Shown here piece by piece: positions 16,287 to 25,900 of a DNA stretch of 64,000 nt (the first letter of the stretch is position 1; each line of letters starts with the position of its first letter). The notes beneath the pieces were generated by a model that searched no databases, was not told the DNA's origin, and saw nothing but the letters and a program-made list of their open reading frames with translations. The stretch comes from Anaerolineae bacterium (lineage in GTDB: Bacteria; Chloroflexota; Anaerolineae; Aggregatilineales; Phototrophicaceae). Where the stretch lies: positions 62,001 through 126,000 of the forward strand of contig JALHQT010000006.1 in NCBI GenBank assembly GCA_022841825.1. The letters run 5' to 3'. The position numbers and the translations under genes are program-made.

Positions 16287-16359
16287 AGGGGCTGCCGGGA
16301 TTCCAACCCGGGACACAGCGCTTAGGACGCGCTTGTTCTATGCACTGAACTACAGCCCC
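16287..16359 (-). tRNA. tRNA-Arg (anticodon CCT) with exchanged 19/56 tertiary bases
   Basis: On the minus strand a full cloverleaf reads: acceptor GGGGCTG/CAGCCCC, D stem GTTC/GAAC, anticodon stem AGCGC/GCGCT with loop GTCCTAA (anticodon CCT after T33), variable loop GTGTC, and T stem CCGGG/CCCGG. All stems pair perfectly and CCA is not encoded. The T loop is TTGGAAT instead of the near-universal TTCGAAT, and the D loop is AGTGCATA where bacterial tRNA-Arg(CCT) commonly has AGTGGATA. The two changes swap the conserved G19-C56 tertiary pair for C19-G56. The gene stands alone between the RbsC-like and epimerase genes. Confidence 0.9.
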
Positions 16360-16392
16360 ATTCCCTCTGTTGTATCACGCATCCCGTAGATT

Positions 16393-17340
16393 TCAAGCCT
16401 GGGGCTGCGCATGATGCTGACGGAACCACGCGACCGTCTCGCGGATGGCGTCGGCGGTCGGGGTCGGCTTCATACCGAATGTGCGCTCGAAGCGGCTGCT
16501 ATCGACCACGAATGGCTTCTCGAACTCGTAAAGCATCTCAATGATTTCCTTCGCCGGTTTGTTGAACAGTCCCAGGACAGACAGGATGAAGCGTGTGCCC
16601 ACCTGTGCTTTCACTGGGTGACCCAGCTCTGCCTCGACCCGTTTCTTGATTTGGTTTTGTGTCGTCGGCGGCGCGGTGGGCACGATCCACGCCTGCCCAA
16701 GCGCCTCGTCGCGCGTGCCCAGGATCGCCAGCGCGCTGCCGAAATCGCGCACGTAGGTGAAGCTGTGCGGCATCTCCGGATTGCCGAGCAGGTTTGCTGG
16801 CTTGCCCGTCAGCGCGGGGATGTAGAGCTGTTCACCCTGAACCATATCGTAAGGTCCGAAGAAGTCGGATGCGCGCCCGGCGGTCACGCGCAGCTTCCCC
16901 GCGCGATGCGCCGCGAAAGCTGTTTCGGTCATCGCCTGCCGCACTTTGCCTTTGCGTGTATGCGCGTTGTACGGCATATCCTCCGTGATAGGCTTGCCGT
17001 CGGGGTCGCCGTACATATACAGGTTTTCGCACAGGATCAGATTCGCGCCTTCACCCGCCGCTGCCTCCAGAATGTTCGCCTGCAGCGGCGGGAATTTCTC
17101 GACCCATTCGTGATACTCCGGCTGCGCGCACTGGTAGACAGCGACTGCGCCGCGCACCGCCGCGCGCACACTCGCCAGATCGTAGGCGTCTGCTTTCACG
17201 ACTTCCACGCCGCTCGGCATGTCCGCCTTGCCGCTGCGGTTGACCATCCGCACCGACTTACCCAACTCGACCAGCTTACGCATCGTCCAGATGCCAACCG
17301 GTCCCGTTCCAAAGATCACATGCAGTTCGTGGGTATTCAT
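16393..17340 (-). CDS. NAD(P)-dependent epimerase/dehydratase-family protein
   Basis: A 315-residue extended-SDR/NAD-dependent epimerase-like protein. It opens with the Rossmann strand HVIFGTGPVGIWTMRKLVELG and VRMVNRSG; the glycine motif is GxGPVG rather than the classical GxxGxxG. ILCENLYMYGDPDGKPITED resembles the family's substrate/cofactor loop with its Tyr, and SFTYVRDFGSALAILG the 'V.D.A.A' segment. The start at 17340 has GGAG about ten bases upstream. A TetR gene lies upstream on the same strand and may control it. Substrate unknown; similar proteins act on nucleotide sugars or as quinone/flavin reductases. Confidence 0.75.
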   Translation of the reverse strand: MNTHELHVIFGTGPVGIWTMRKLVELGKSVRMVNRSGKADMPSGVEVVKADAYDLASVRAAVRGAVAVYQCAQPEYHEWVEKFPPLQANILEAAAGEGANLILCENLYMYGDPDGKPITEDMPYNAHTRKGKVRQAMTETAFAAHRAGKLRVTAGRASDFFGPYDMVQGEQLYIPALTGKPANLLGNPEMPHSFTYVRDFGSALAILGTRDEALGQAWIVPTAPPTTQNQIKKRVEAELGHPVKAQVGTRFILSVLGLFNKPAKEIIEMLYEFEKPFVVDSSRFERTFGMKPTPTADAIRETVAWFRQHHAQPQA

Positions 17341-17357
17341 GATCATTCTCCATTTGA

Positions 17358-17381
17358 GTAGGGGCATAGCGTGCCATGCCC
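17358..17381. repeat. GTAGGGG-family palindrome
   Basis: GTAGGGGCAT...ATGCCC with 6-bp arms (GGGCAT/ATGCCC), just upstream of the epimerase-family gene. Confidence 0.55.
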
Positions 17382-17501
17382 TTGTTTGGACACTAACAGG
17401 CGCGTTGAAGAAACCTGATGCGCAGTGGCATCAGCCGTGATAAAGCGGATAAGGTGTTCGCAGCCAGGCTTAAGAACGAGGGCGCTGGTGATCGGGCTTC
17501 T

Positions 17502-17530
17502 CTCGTTACCCGTCACTCGTCACACGTTAC
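17502..17530. repeat. CGTTACTCGTCAC-family repeat at the end of the TetR gene
   Basis: CTCGTTACCCGTCACTCGTC followed by ACACGTTAC is a copy of the second repeat family. The TAG stop of the TetR gene (17530-17532 on the plus strand) begins exactly at the repeat edge, suggesting the element inserted beside or reshaped the gene end. Confidence 0.5.
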
Positions 17531-18234
17531 TACGGCTCCCATCGCATCCCCATCGTCGTCAGGAGCTGGCGCAGCGTCGTGTGATAGAACGTTTCGACAT
17601 CGCCGACGTTGGGACCGATGTGATTGAATAGCTCCAGCATGATGATTCCGTGCATCTGTGACCAGCAGATCATCGCCAGGTGGTACGTTTCGACCGAGAT
17701 CGGGAAGCCACCCGTCGTCACCAACTGCTGCTCATGCGCACGGATGTGTTCCGGGATGCTGTTGAAAGGTAGCTGCGGCTGAAACGCGCTGCTCTCCACC
17801 GCCTGTGTCATGCAGCGCATGAGCGGCACGAACGTGCGCACGACTGCCGGGACGGTGATCTCGCTGGGCGCGACGTAACCGGGGATCGGATTTCCGTAGA
17901 TGAGTTGGAAATCCGTCGGATGTTCCAGCGCCCAGCGCCGATAGGCACTCGCCACCTGGATCAACTGCTCTTCCGGCGGGAGCACACGCGCCTTGTATTC
18001 CGCCCGCTCCAGTGCATCAGCCAAGGCGTTGAAGGCGTCCACGATCAGCGCGGTGATCAGGTCGTCGCGTGTCGGATAGTAACGATAAAGCGCGGGCGCG
18101 CTCAACTCCATGTCTCGGGCGATGGCGCGCAGCGAAATACCGGCGGTGCCTTCGGTCGCCATTTGTTTTCGCGCCAGCAGCTTGATCGTCGCCTGCGTCT
18201 CCTCATAGACTGTTTCGTCGCGTGTGCGAGGCAT
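17530..18234 (-). CDS. TetR-family transcriptional regulator
   Basis: A 234-residue TetR protein. Residues ~12-62 form the N-terminal DNA-binding domain: ATIKLLARKQMATEGTAGIS, LRAIARDMELSAPALYRYYPTRDDLITALI, with the recognition helix SAPALYRYY. The C-terminal ligand domain carries a WALEHPTDFQLIYGNPIPGY segment typical of one broad TetR subfamily (TetR_C_33-like). It lies between the polyamine importer and an epimerase-family gene, all on the same strand, and has its own promoter overlapped by a perfect inverted repeat, so autorepression is likely. The ligand is unknown. Confidence 0.88.
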   Translation of the reverse strand: MPRTRDETVYEETQATIKLLARKQMATEGTAGISLRAIARDMELSAPALYRYYPTRDDLITALIVDAFNALADALERAEYKARVLPPEEQLIQVASAYRRWALEHPTDFQLIYGNPIPGYVAPSEITVPAVVRTFVPLMRCMTQAVESSAFQPQLPFNSIPEHIRAHEQQLVTTGGFPISVETYHLAMICWSQMHGIIMLELFNHIGPNVGDVETFYHTTLRQLLTTMGMRWEP

Positions 18235-18250
18235 ATGGACACCCCATTGA

Positions 18251-18279
18251 GTAAACAGTGTTTCAGTTACACTGTTTAC
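18251..18279. promoter_or_regulatory. TetR operator: perfect 10-bp inverted repeat
   Basis: GTAAACAGTG (18251-18260) and CACTGTTTAC (18270-18279) are exact inverted copies separated by 9 bases, 17 bases upstream of the TetR start and touching its -10 box. Position and symmetry fit the autoregulatory site of the TetR protein. Confidence 0.75.
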
Positions 18280-18306
18280 TTTACGACGTTTATTTTATTT
18301 TGTCAA
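18278..18306 (-). promoter_or_regulatory. Promoter of the TetR gene
   Basis: On the minus strand, TTGACA (18306-18301) and TAAAGT (18283-18278) are spaced by 17 bases. The -10 box overlaps the distal arm of the operator by two bases, so repressor binding would block transcription. Confidence 0.65.
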
Positions 18307-18315
18307 GGGGAGGGG

Positions 18316-19518
18316 TTACTGCGTCAGGACGCGGACGGTTTCGGCATCCCAGAAGACATTCACGCGCTGCCCCTGGGTAAAGCTTGTATCCGAGCGCAGC
18401 CCGTAATTCTGCACGCGCACGACGACATCATGCTGCCCGCCAACATTGACGGTATAGCGCGTATCGGTGCCGATGTAATTGGCGCTCTTGATGTAGCCCT
18501 CGACGATGTTGATATCGGGGTCGCGCCTTAAGCCGGTCTTGTAGACCTCTGCGCTGTCGCTGCTGCCATCCGGGAACTTGACGTTGCCATCGGCGGCGAA
18601 CAGGTTGATCTTCTCCGGGCGCACCGCGAGAGTGACATTGGCGTTCAGCGCGATGTTGGTGTCCGACAGCGCTGCTTTGGTTTCAATTGTGGTGCCGTCG
18701 AACTGCACCCATCCAAACATCCCATCCTTGCGCGTCAGGCATCCTGGAAGGAAGACCGTCTCGCCAATGAAGTCGGCGACGAAACGGCTGTTCGGCGCAT
18801 CATAGATTTCTTCCGGCGTCCCCACCTGCAAGACCTTGCCCAGGCTCATGACGGCGATGCGGTCTGCCATCGTCAGCGCCTCTTCCTGGTCATGGGTGAC
18901 GAAGACGAAGGTGATGCCCAGTTCGGTCTGCATGTTCGCCAGCTCGATCTGCATCTCTTTGCGCAGCTTGAGGTCGAGCGCGCCGAGCGGCTCGTCGAGC
19001 AGCAGCACCTGCGGACGCTTGACCAGCGCGCGTGCCAGCGCAACACGCTGCTGCTGACCGCCGGAAAGCTGGCGCGGCTTGCGGTCGCTGGCGACCGGGA
19101 GCTGCACCATCTCCAGCGCTTCGGCAGCGCGTTTGGCAGCTTCGCGCTTATCAACGCCTTCCATCTCCAGACCGAACATCACGTTTTGGAGCACGGACAT
19201 ATGGGGGAACAGCGCGTAATCCTGGAAGACGGTGTTGACTGGACGATGAAAAGGTGGCACATCCTGCATCGCTTTGCCGCGAATCAGGATCTCGCCCGAT
19301 GTCGCCATCTCAAAACCCGCAATCATGCGCAGCATGGTCGTCTTGCCGCATCCGCTGGGACCCAGCAGCGCGAAAAATTCGCCATCCCTGATTTGCAGGG
19401 ACACGTCGTCTACGGCACGGAAGCGCACGTTGTCTTTGCGCGGCACGTCGAATTCCTTGATGACGTGCCGCAGCTCGACATCAATCGCCCCGTCCAGGTT
19501 CTTCGCTTTTGCAGCCAT
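18316..19518 (-). CDS. potA: Spermidine/putrescine ABC transporter ATP-binding protein
   Basis: A 400-residue ATPase powering polyamine import. Walker [10 protein letters not shown] is at residues 53-61, followed by the Q-loop [13 protein letters not shown], signature [15 protein letters not shown], Walker [12 protein letters not shown] and the H-loop [17 protein letters not shown]. From about residue 250 a TOBE-like regulatory domain follows (PEKINLF). This is the last gene of a potB-potC-potD-potA operon, separated from the binding-protein gene by a hairpin. Gene symbol by synteny and family; other CUT1-like ATPases share the sequence, but the neighbours settle it. Confidence 0.92.
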   Translation of the reverse strand: MAAKAKNLDGAIDVELRHVIKEFDVPRKDNVRFRAVDDVSLQIRDGEFFALLGPSGCGKTTMLRMIAGFEMATSGEILIRGKAMQDVPPFHRPVNTVFQDYALFPHMSVLQNVMFGLEMEGVDKREAAKRAAEALEMVQLPVASDRKPRQLSGGQQQRVALARALVKRPQVLLLDEPLGALDLKLRKEMQIELANMQTELGITFVFVTHDQEEALTMADRIAVMSLGKVLQVGTPEEIYDAPNSRFVADFIGETVFLPGCLTRKDGMFGWVQFDGTTIETKAALSDTNIALNANVTLAVRPEKINLFAADGNVKFPDGSSDSAEVYKTGLRRDPDINIVEGYIKSANYIGTDTRYTVNVGGQHDVVVRVQNYGLRSDTSFTQGQRVNVFWDAETVRVLTQ

Positions 19519-19541
19519 CGTCTTCCCCCAACATGCAGAAA

Positions 19542-19563
19542 GGGCGGGCTTGATAGCCCGCCC
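19542..19563 (-). repeat. Perfect hairpin between potD and potA
   Basis: GGGCGGGCT (19542-19550) pairs exactly with AGCCCGCCC (19555-19563) around a TGAT loop. On the transcribed strand TTTC follows. It sits 12 bases after the potD stop and may protect or attenuate the transcript, as at the other binding-protein genes. Confidence 0.7.
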
Positions 19564-19575
19564 TCAAGAATTCAC

Positions 19576-20724
19576 TTACCGACCAATCGCAAGCTTGATT
19601 TCTTCCCACGAATCGCTGTAGAGGATTTCGCCATCGCCTGTGGTCAGCGACTGCACTTCAAACAGCTTGGCGTCGATCTCCGGCGTCGGATAGATGCCAG
19701 GATTGTCCAGCAGCTCCTGGTCGATCAAGCCCAGGTCAATCGATGCCTGATTCGGCGAACCATACTGCACCCAGTTCGCATTGATCGCGGCGATTTGCGG
19801 GTCATACATGTAGTCCATGAAGACCTCCGCCAATGGCGCGTTCGGCGCACCCGCTGGGATGACCATATTGTCCGTCCAGCGAACCGCGCCCTCTTCCGGG
19901 ATCACGTAGCGGAAGTCGGCGGAGCAGTCCGCGCTTTCGGAACATTCCGCCGCGATCTGGAAGATGTCGCCGTTGTACTCAATCGTCATATCGACATCGC
20001 CGCGCGCCAGCAAGACCTGACCATCATCCTGCGCAATCGTCACGACATTCCCACTGTTTGCCTGGAGGAATTCAACCGCCTGGGCGATCTCTGCGGCATC
20101 TTCAGTGTTCGGGTTCAGCCCCAGGATTTCGAGCGCAATGCCCATGACCGAGCGGCGGTCTTCCAACCAGGACACGGGACCCGCGTACTGGAAGAACTGG
20201 TTCCAGCTCGTGATTTCTTCGCCGACCTTGTTGAAGTCGTAGCCGATGGCAATCGTGCCCCAGAAATAGGGCAGGGTATACATCTGTTCCGGGTCATACC
20301 AGGGATTCGCCAGGTTCGGGTTCAGGTTGGCGGCGTTGGGAACGTTCGCCATGTTGATCGGCTGGATCAGTTCTTCCGCGACAAGATCCGGGATGATGTA
20401 GCCCGTCGGCATGGCGAGGTCATAGCCGGGATTGCCACCCCGCAGCAGGGCTTGCAGCGCCTCGCTGCTTTCCATCGTGCCCTCATAGATCACGCTCACG
20501 CCGCAAAGCTGCTCAAAGTTCTGGATCAGGTTCTCGTTGACATCGGCGGTCTCCGCGTCGTCTTCATCCGAGATGTAGGTTCCCCAGTTGAGGATGCTCA
20601 AGGTTTGACCGGCAAACCCCTCTGGGCACACCCAGGGTTGCAGTTCAGTATCCTGCGCTGCGACTGGCAGCGCGAACAGCAGCGCCAAAATTGGCAGCAG
20701 CACCATCAAAACACGCTTAGACAT
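19576..20724 (-). CDS. potD: Spermidine/putrescine-binding periplasmic-type protein
   Basis: A 382-residue exported polyamine-binding protein. The signal peptide is MSKRVLMVLLPILALLFALPVAAQ. Typical PotD features follow: LSILNWGTYISDEDDAETAD, FEQLCGVSVIYEGTMESSE, GGNPGYDLAMPTGYIIPDLV, and the polyamine-contacting WGTIAIGYD region. A conserved tail segment ends with SDSWEEIKLAIGR. AAGGAG lies upstream of the start. Located between the permeases and the ATPase gene on the minus strand. Confidence 0.92.
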   Translation of the reverse strand: MSKRVLMVLLPILALLFALPVAAQDTELQPWVCPEGFAGQTLSILNWGTYISDEDDAETADVNENLIQNFEQLCGVSVIYEGTMESSEALQALLRGGNPGYDLAMPTGYIIPDLVAEELIQPINMANVPNAANLNPNLANPWYDPEQMYTLPYFWGTIAIGYDFNKVGEEITSWNQFFQYAGPVSWLEDRRSVMGIALEILGLNPNTEDAAEIAQAVEFLQANSGNVVTIAQDDGQVLLARGDVDMTIEYNGDIFQIAAECSESADCSADFRYVIPEEGAVRWTDNMVIPAGAPNAPLAEVFMDYMYDPQIAAINANWVQYGSPNQASIDLGLIDQELLDNPGIYPTPEIDAKLFEVQSLTTGDGEILYSDSWEEIKLAIGR

Positions 20725-20857
20725 TCCATTGACTCCTTCCAGTCGATTCGCTCAGTGCGAAAATACGTCGTTTTGTTAAGCGAACAGCGCACGATCTTAA
20801 CGCGGGCAGGCGTTTCATTCCAGCGTCAACGCCCCCAAAAAAGCGGGCATTTCGTTG

Positions 20858-21799
20858 TTATTTGCCACCGGCTGCGTTACGCCCTTGCAGCATCATCGAG
20901 ATGCCAATCAGCACAATCGAAATCACGATCATCAAGGTCGAAATCGCGTTGATCTCCGGTGAGATACCGCGGCGCATCAAGCCGAAGACGAACACCGTCA
21001 GCGTGTTCGTGCCGGGACCGGAGAGGTAGGCAGTGATCAGGTAGTCGTCGAGCGACAGGGTGAATGCCAGCAGCGCCCCGGCAACGATGGCGGGCATCAG
21101 CAGCGGCAGGGTGATGCGCGTGAAGGTCTGCCATTCGTTGGCACCCAGATCGCGCGCGGCTTCCTCCAGGCGGGGGTTCATATCGGCAAGGCGCGCGCGG
21201 ATGACGACGACGACGAAGGCGATGTTGAAGACGACATGCCCAACGATGATAGTCCCAAAGCCGCGATTGGCATTTGGCAAGCCAAGCGAAGCCGCCAGTG
21301 TCGCATTATAGAAATCGAAAATCACGCTGAAGAACAGGACAAGCGATACCGCCTGTGCAATTTCCGGGATGACGACCGGCAGGTACAACAGCCCATCGAT
21401 GAAGCTCTTGCCAGGAAAGCGAAACCGCACCAGCGCCAGCGCCAGAGCCGTCGCCAAAACCGTGGCGATCAGGGTCGAGATGATGCCAATGATGAAACTG
21501 TTGCCCAGTGCGTCGAGCGCGCCCGAAGTGGCGGCGCGGCTGGCACCCCCAGTCACGTTGGCGAAGATGTTCTGATACCACTGGAGGGTGAAGCCCTCCC
21601 AGCGCGCCACCGAGCGCGAGTCGTTGAACGAAAAAACGATCAGGACGACAATCGGTGCCCAGAGGAAGAAGTACGTCACGGCGGCGTTGAAGACGTAGAA
21701 GACTTTGCCCGTCCGTCGAATCGCCATATCTCGCCGGACAGCCCCCATGTCGATGTCGGGCGCGGTAGGCAGCGAAGGAGTCAGTGCGGTCTGAGCCAT
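20858..21799 (-). CDS. potC: Spermidine/putrescine ABC transporter permease
   Basis: A 313-residue inner-membrane permease. The first membrane segment FYVFNAAVTYFFLWAPIVVL is at residues ~33-55; about six segments follow. The EAA motif is LEEAARDLGANEWQTFTRITLPLL, and the sequence ends after FTLSLDDYLITAYLSGPG and further hydrophobic segments, all standard for PotC. An N-terminal tail of about 30 residues precedes the membrane part. It starts three bases after the potB stop. Confidence 0.92.
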   Translation of the reverse strand: MAQTALTPSLPTAPDIDMGAVRRDMAIRRTGKVFYVFNAAVTYFFLWAPIVVLIVFSFNDSRSVARWEGFTLQWYQNIFANVTGGASRAATSGALDALGNSFIIGIISTLIATVLATALALALVRFRFPGKSFIDGLLYLPVVIPEIAQAVSLVLFFSVIFDFYNATLAASLGLPNANRGFGTIIVGHVVFNIAFVVVVIRARLADMNPRLEEAARDLGANEWQTFTRITLPLLMPAIVAGALLAFTLSLDDYLITAYLSGPGTNTLTVFVFGLMRRGISPEINAISTLMIVISIVLIGISMMLQGRNAAGGK

Positions 21800-21802
21800 G
21801 GT

Positions 21803-22672
21803 CTAGCGCTCCCGGTTGCCGTAACGGACGTAGAAAATCAACGCGATCAGCACCAACCCCATCAACACCATCGAGACCGCCGATCCACGTGGGAAGTTGC
21901 GGTCACTGATGAACTGGTCGTTGATCAGCTTGCCGATCATCAGCACGCTTTCGCCGCCGAGCAGTTCCGCCGTAATATACGTGCCGAGGCAGGGCACGAA
22001 GACAAGGATGCAGCCCGCGACCACCCCTGGCAGCGTCATCGGGAAGACGACGCGCCAGAACGCGCGCCAGTCGTTCGCGCCCAGATCATGCGCCGCCGAG
22101 ACGAACTTAAAGTCGAACCGTTCGGCGGCGGCATAGATCGGCAGCACCATGAACGGCAGATAGCCATAGACCAGACCGAGGACGACGGCGAACGGCGTAT
22201 AGAGCAGGGTCAGCGGTTCGCCGCCCAAGCCGACGATGAATTCATTGATCAGCCCCTCGCGCGCCAGGATGGTCTGCATGGCATAGGTGCGGACGAGGAA
22301 GTTCGTCCAGAACGGCAGAATGACGAGGAAGAGCGTGATGTTACGCACCGCAGCGCTCTTTTGCGTACTGATGAAGAACGCCAGCGGGTAGCCAATCAAG
22401 AGGCAGATCACGGTTGTCAGGACGGACACCCAGGTTGATGTCCAGAGGACAGGGACATAGACCTGAAAGACACGCGCATAATGGTCGAGCGTGATGGGAA
22501 GCTCGATCACCCCGCGCGCGCCGCGCGAGAGAAAGCTGACTCCGAGGACAAACAGCAGCGGGATGACGAAGAAGAGGATCAGCCAGACGACGCCGGGCGT
22601 GGCGAGCCGCCAGCCCCCCTTAGACCCTGCTTCTACCGCCTTGCGCCGCCGGAGAGACATCCCAGCCGCCAT
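21803..22672 (-). CDS. potB: Spermidine/putrescine ABC transporter permease
   Basis: A 289-residue permease, first gene of the polyamine importer. Membrane segments begin with VVWLILFFVIPLLFVLGVSF; the EAA-type loop is FVSAAHDLGANDWRAFWRVVFP, where an S-A-A replaces E-A-A. The conserved ILVFVPCLGTYITAELLGG follows. I start at the ATG at 22672 (AGGGGGC upstream); the frame extends to 22729 with Arg/Pro-rich residues that overlap a palindrome. Confidence 0.9.
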   Translation of the reverse strand: MAAGMSLRRRKAVEAGSKGGWRLATPGVVWLILFFVIPLLFVLGVSFLSRGARGVIELPITLDHYARVFQVYVPVLWTSTWVSVLTTVICLLIGYPLAFFISTQKSAAVRNITLFLVILPFWTNFLVRTYAMQTILAREGLINEFIVGLGGEPLTLLYTPFAVVLGLVYGYLPFMVLPIYAAAERFDFKFVSAAHDLGANDWRAFWRVVFPMTLPGVVAGCILVFVPCLGTYITAELLGGESVLMIGKLINDQFISDRNFPRGSAVSMVLMGLVLIALIFYVRYGNRER

Positions 22673-22971
22673 AATCTGCCCCCTGTGACGCCGCGGACGC
22701 CACCCCAAAAATGCACACGGGACACGCATTGGGCGTGCCCCGGAAACGTCGATTGACAGCGGGCTAAATGAGACCGCAAGTCTGGCGAAAATACAAGGGA
22801 TGGCGCGGGAGACTTGACTTAGGTTGGGTCACTCAGGAAGGATGGCTAACACGGTCAAGCTACCACCAGAAACGATTTCTGTGCCCTATAACGCGGGTTC
22901 GCGTAGAAAAATCGCAATAACGGCACATAATGAGTTAGAGATTATTGCATATTGAATTCGGGGGAGTGCAT
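22673..22971. other. Divergent intergenic region with a palindrome
   Basis: About 300 bases between potB (leftward) and the large exported protein (rightward). It holds a GGGACACGC/GCGTGCCCC inverted repeat (22719-22741, one mismatch), a relative of the main palindrome family. Rightward, CATAAT (22926-22931) could be a -10 box, but no good -35 matches; leftward I see no convincing promoter. Confidence 0.4.
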
Positions 22972-25900
22972 ATGCAGCGTTTTTCGATATGGCAAAATGG
23001 TTGGCTGACTATCATGTGCACGCTCCTGCTGACCCTTTTCAGCGGTGCTGTACAGGCGCAATCTGCCATTTCCATTACTCCAACGAGTGGTCCCCCTGGG
23101 ACAACGGTATTCATCACCAACAACAACCCACAAGCCCGTGCACAATGCGTTGCCAATCAGCAGTCAACGACTGTGCCAGCGGGGGGTACTGCCACCTTTG
23201 TCATCAATGATCCTGCTGGCTCCCAGGTCACCATTGGCTGCAGCTTTGGTGGGCAAGGCGGGTTCGCCGCCAGTATCGTCTTCATCGTGACATCGCCGGA
23301 CAGCGATGGCGATGGCGTGCCTGATAGCGCCGACCAGTGCCCGACGGTATTCGCGCAGACCGAAACCGGCTGCCCGGATGTTGTCGATAGCGACCAGGAC
23401 GGAATACCAGACCCTGCCGACCAATGCCCAACGGTATTCGCGCAGACGCGGAACGGCTGCCCGGACACCGACGGCGACGGCGTGCCCGATAACCTGGACC
23501 AGTGCCCACAGGAGTTTGCACAGACGGAGAGCGGCTGCCCGCCGACTTCTCCAGTTACTCCGCTTCCCCCGTCGCCTGTACCCGCGACGCTGCCACCGCT
23601 GCCGCAGCTTTCCCCAACAGGGACATGCCAGCTTGCGACGCTTGATTACAATCCTGTGAACGTGCGCCAGGAGCGTTCGACGGAGTCGACCATCCTGTTC
23701 CGGCTCGATCCGTTCCAGATTTACACGCCGACGCAGTTTGTCGAAGGATGGTACTTCCTCGAAGCCTTGGGCGGCTGGGCTCGCCAGGATGTCGTGCGCA
23801 CAGGTGGCGAAAACTGCGCCACACTGGGCGGCGCGCCAGTCGTACCGACGCCGGAACCCAGTCCTGTGCCGCCGACCAACGGGCTGCCACCCTACATCGT
23901 GCCGTTGAACAACGACCTCTCTGCGTTGTTCGGCGCGTGTCCAGATCTGGCATCGCAGGTTGGACGGCTGGCGATTGCGCAGGTGCTGCGGCTTTCGATC
24001 AGCCCTGACCCTTGCGGAGGTCTACAAAATCTTCTGCGGGAGATTTCATTTGGCGGCTTCCCCCCGCTCGTGCCGGAACAGATCAGCCAGGTGATGAGCA
24101 GTACAGCGCAGTGCAGCACCGAGTCGCGCCCATTCCCCAGCCCCGAACTGCTGGCATTCATCAGCGCGCTTGACCAGATCGACCCCAACCTGGCGATGCA
24201 GCTCAATCTGGCAATCGTCAGCGCCGTTGGCAGCGCGCCCGGCTCGGACGGCGACAATTTCCTGTGCGCACTGATGCGTGGCGACATGTTCGCCGCAAGT
24301 CTTATTCCAGGCTTCCTGAGCTTCCCGACGCAGAATGAATCTCTTGTCTTCGCAGGCGGTCTGTGTGTTCCGCCGCTGGAAGGGTCTGAGATCAGAGCGT
24401 CGGTCGACCGACTGGCGGCTGCGCTGACTGCGGGTGCTGGCTCCGGTATTCCCACGTTCGATGCCTTCGCCCAATCGCTGGCAGATGCCAGCATTGCCTT
24501 CGCAGAGCGGCGCGAGATCTTCTGCGGCGCGCTCAGTGTACGCCCGCTCGGCATCACCATCGACACGCTCACGCCGGAGCAGCGTCTGTCCGTCGATTGG
24601 CTGGTGGGCTGCGGGCTGGTGGCGGAATCGGGACTCGCGGATTTCATCAGGATCGTCAACGAAATAGAGGCAGCCAGCGGCGCGGGCGGTGCTCCCGGCG
24701 CGGGGATTGACTTTGGCACTGGCTTTACCTGGGCGCAGTTGCAGGACTTTTTTGCCAGCTACGCACCGGGGACGTGCCCGTCATTCCTGGACTACCTGAC
24801 GTTTGCGGAGCGCGCTCGCGAGGAAAACGGTGAGTCGCTCGTCATGATGGAAACATCGTTAGACCTTTTCGGTGGGCTGGATGTTCCGCTTGGTATCGGC
24901 GGGATCGTCTACACAGTTGTCTGCGATCCTTCGGGTGCCAGTGCGGATGCGCCTGCACCGCTTGGCTGTAGGTGGTCGGACGATCCATCGCCCTTCCCAT
25001 CAGGCGATCCCTTCCTGAGGCTCCTCTTCCCAGGATTAGGCGGTACCCCAGAAGCGCCCGCGCCACGTTATTTGCAACCCAATTCCATGCGCGATCCGTT
25101 CGAGCCGGGGATTCCAGGCGTCGAAGTCACGATCAACAACGGGGCATGCGCTTCTGCTGGCGCGCCAGCGGCTGTGGTCATGACCGACTCCAACGGGCGC
25201 TTCTTCGTCGAAGATCTCCCCTTTGGCTCGTACTGCGCCAGCATTTCGCCCGCTGCCTTGGGCGAAGGCGAATGGTGGGCGATTGGCTATTCTGGCGGTG
25301 ATGCGGGTCCCTATCGGCTCGATCTTGTCACGTCGCCCGTCATTGGACTCTTCCAGCAGGTTGGATGGTGGCGTCCGAGCGGTGAAGAATTGATCTCCTA
25401 CATCCCAGCGCTGCCATCCGATCTCTTGCTGCCAGACTTCATCCCGACGGTGCCGCCGCCGGAAGGCACGCCTGCACCTGCGCCCATTTCACAGCGGCTG
25501 TCGATGGTGGTCTATGACGACCGCTGCGAGAACACCGCCTACGATGGCGTCACCCTCCCCGCGGGATGCACCAACCTGTACCTCGATACGCTGACCGCCG
25601 ACGGCCTACAAGCGGCGGATGAGACAGGTATCGCTGGCGTGCAGATCGACCTGATCGATGGCGACTGCGACAGTGGAACAGACCTCGGCTTCCTGACGAC
25701 CGATGGTGCCGGGTCTGCGACGCTGGAAGCGCTGCTCATCCCAGGGCGCGACTACTGCATCAGCGTGCAGGCGGACAGTTCTGTCAACGCGCCGATCCTG
25801 GTCCAAGGCGGATGGACGACGATTGCCGGACCGCGTTTCACCTATCGCATCACCGCGCCCGCCATCGCCAGTGAGTACAACATCGGGATGCCTTGGTGGA

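Noticed and set aside
18892-20952. A 686-codon open frame on the plus strand
   Set aside because: It is antisense to potA and potD, which have complete family motifs; long antisense frames are expected in GC-rich codon-biased genes. The translation is low-complexity and matches nothing.
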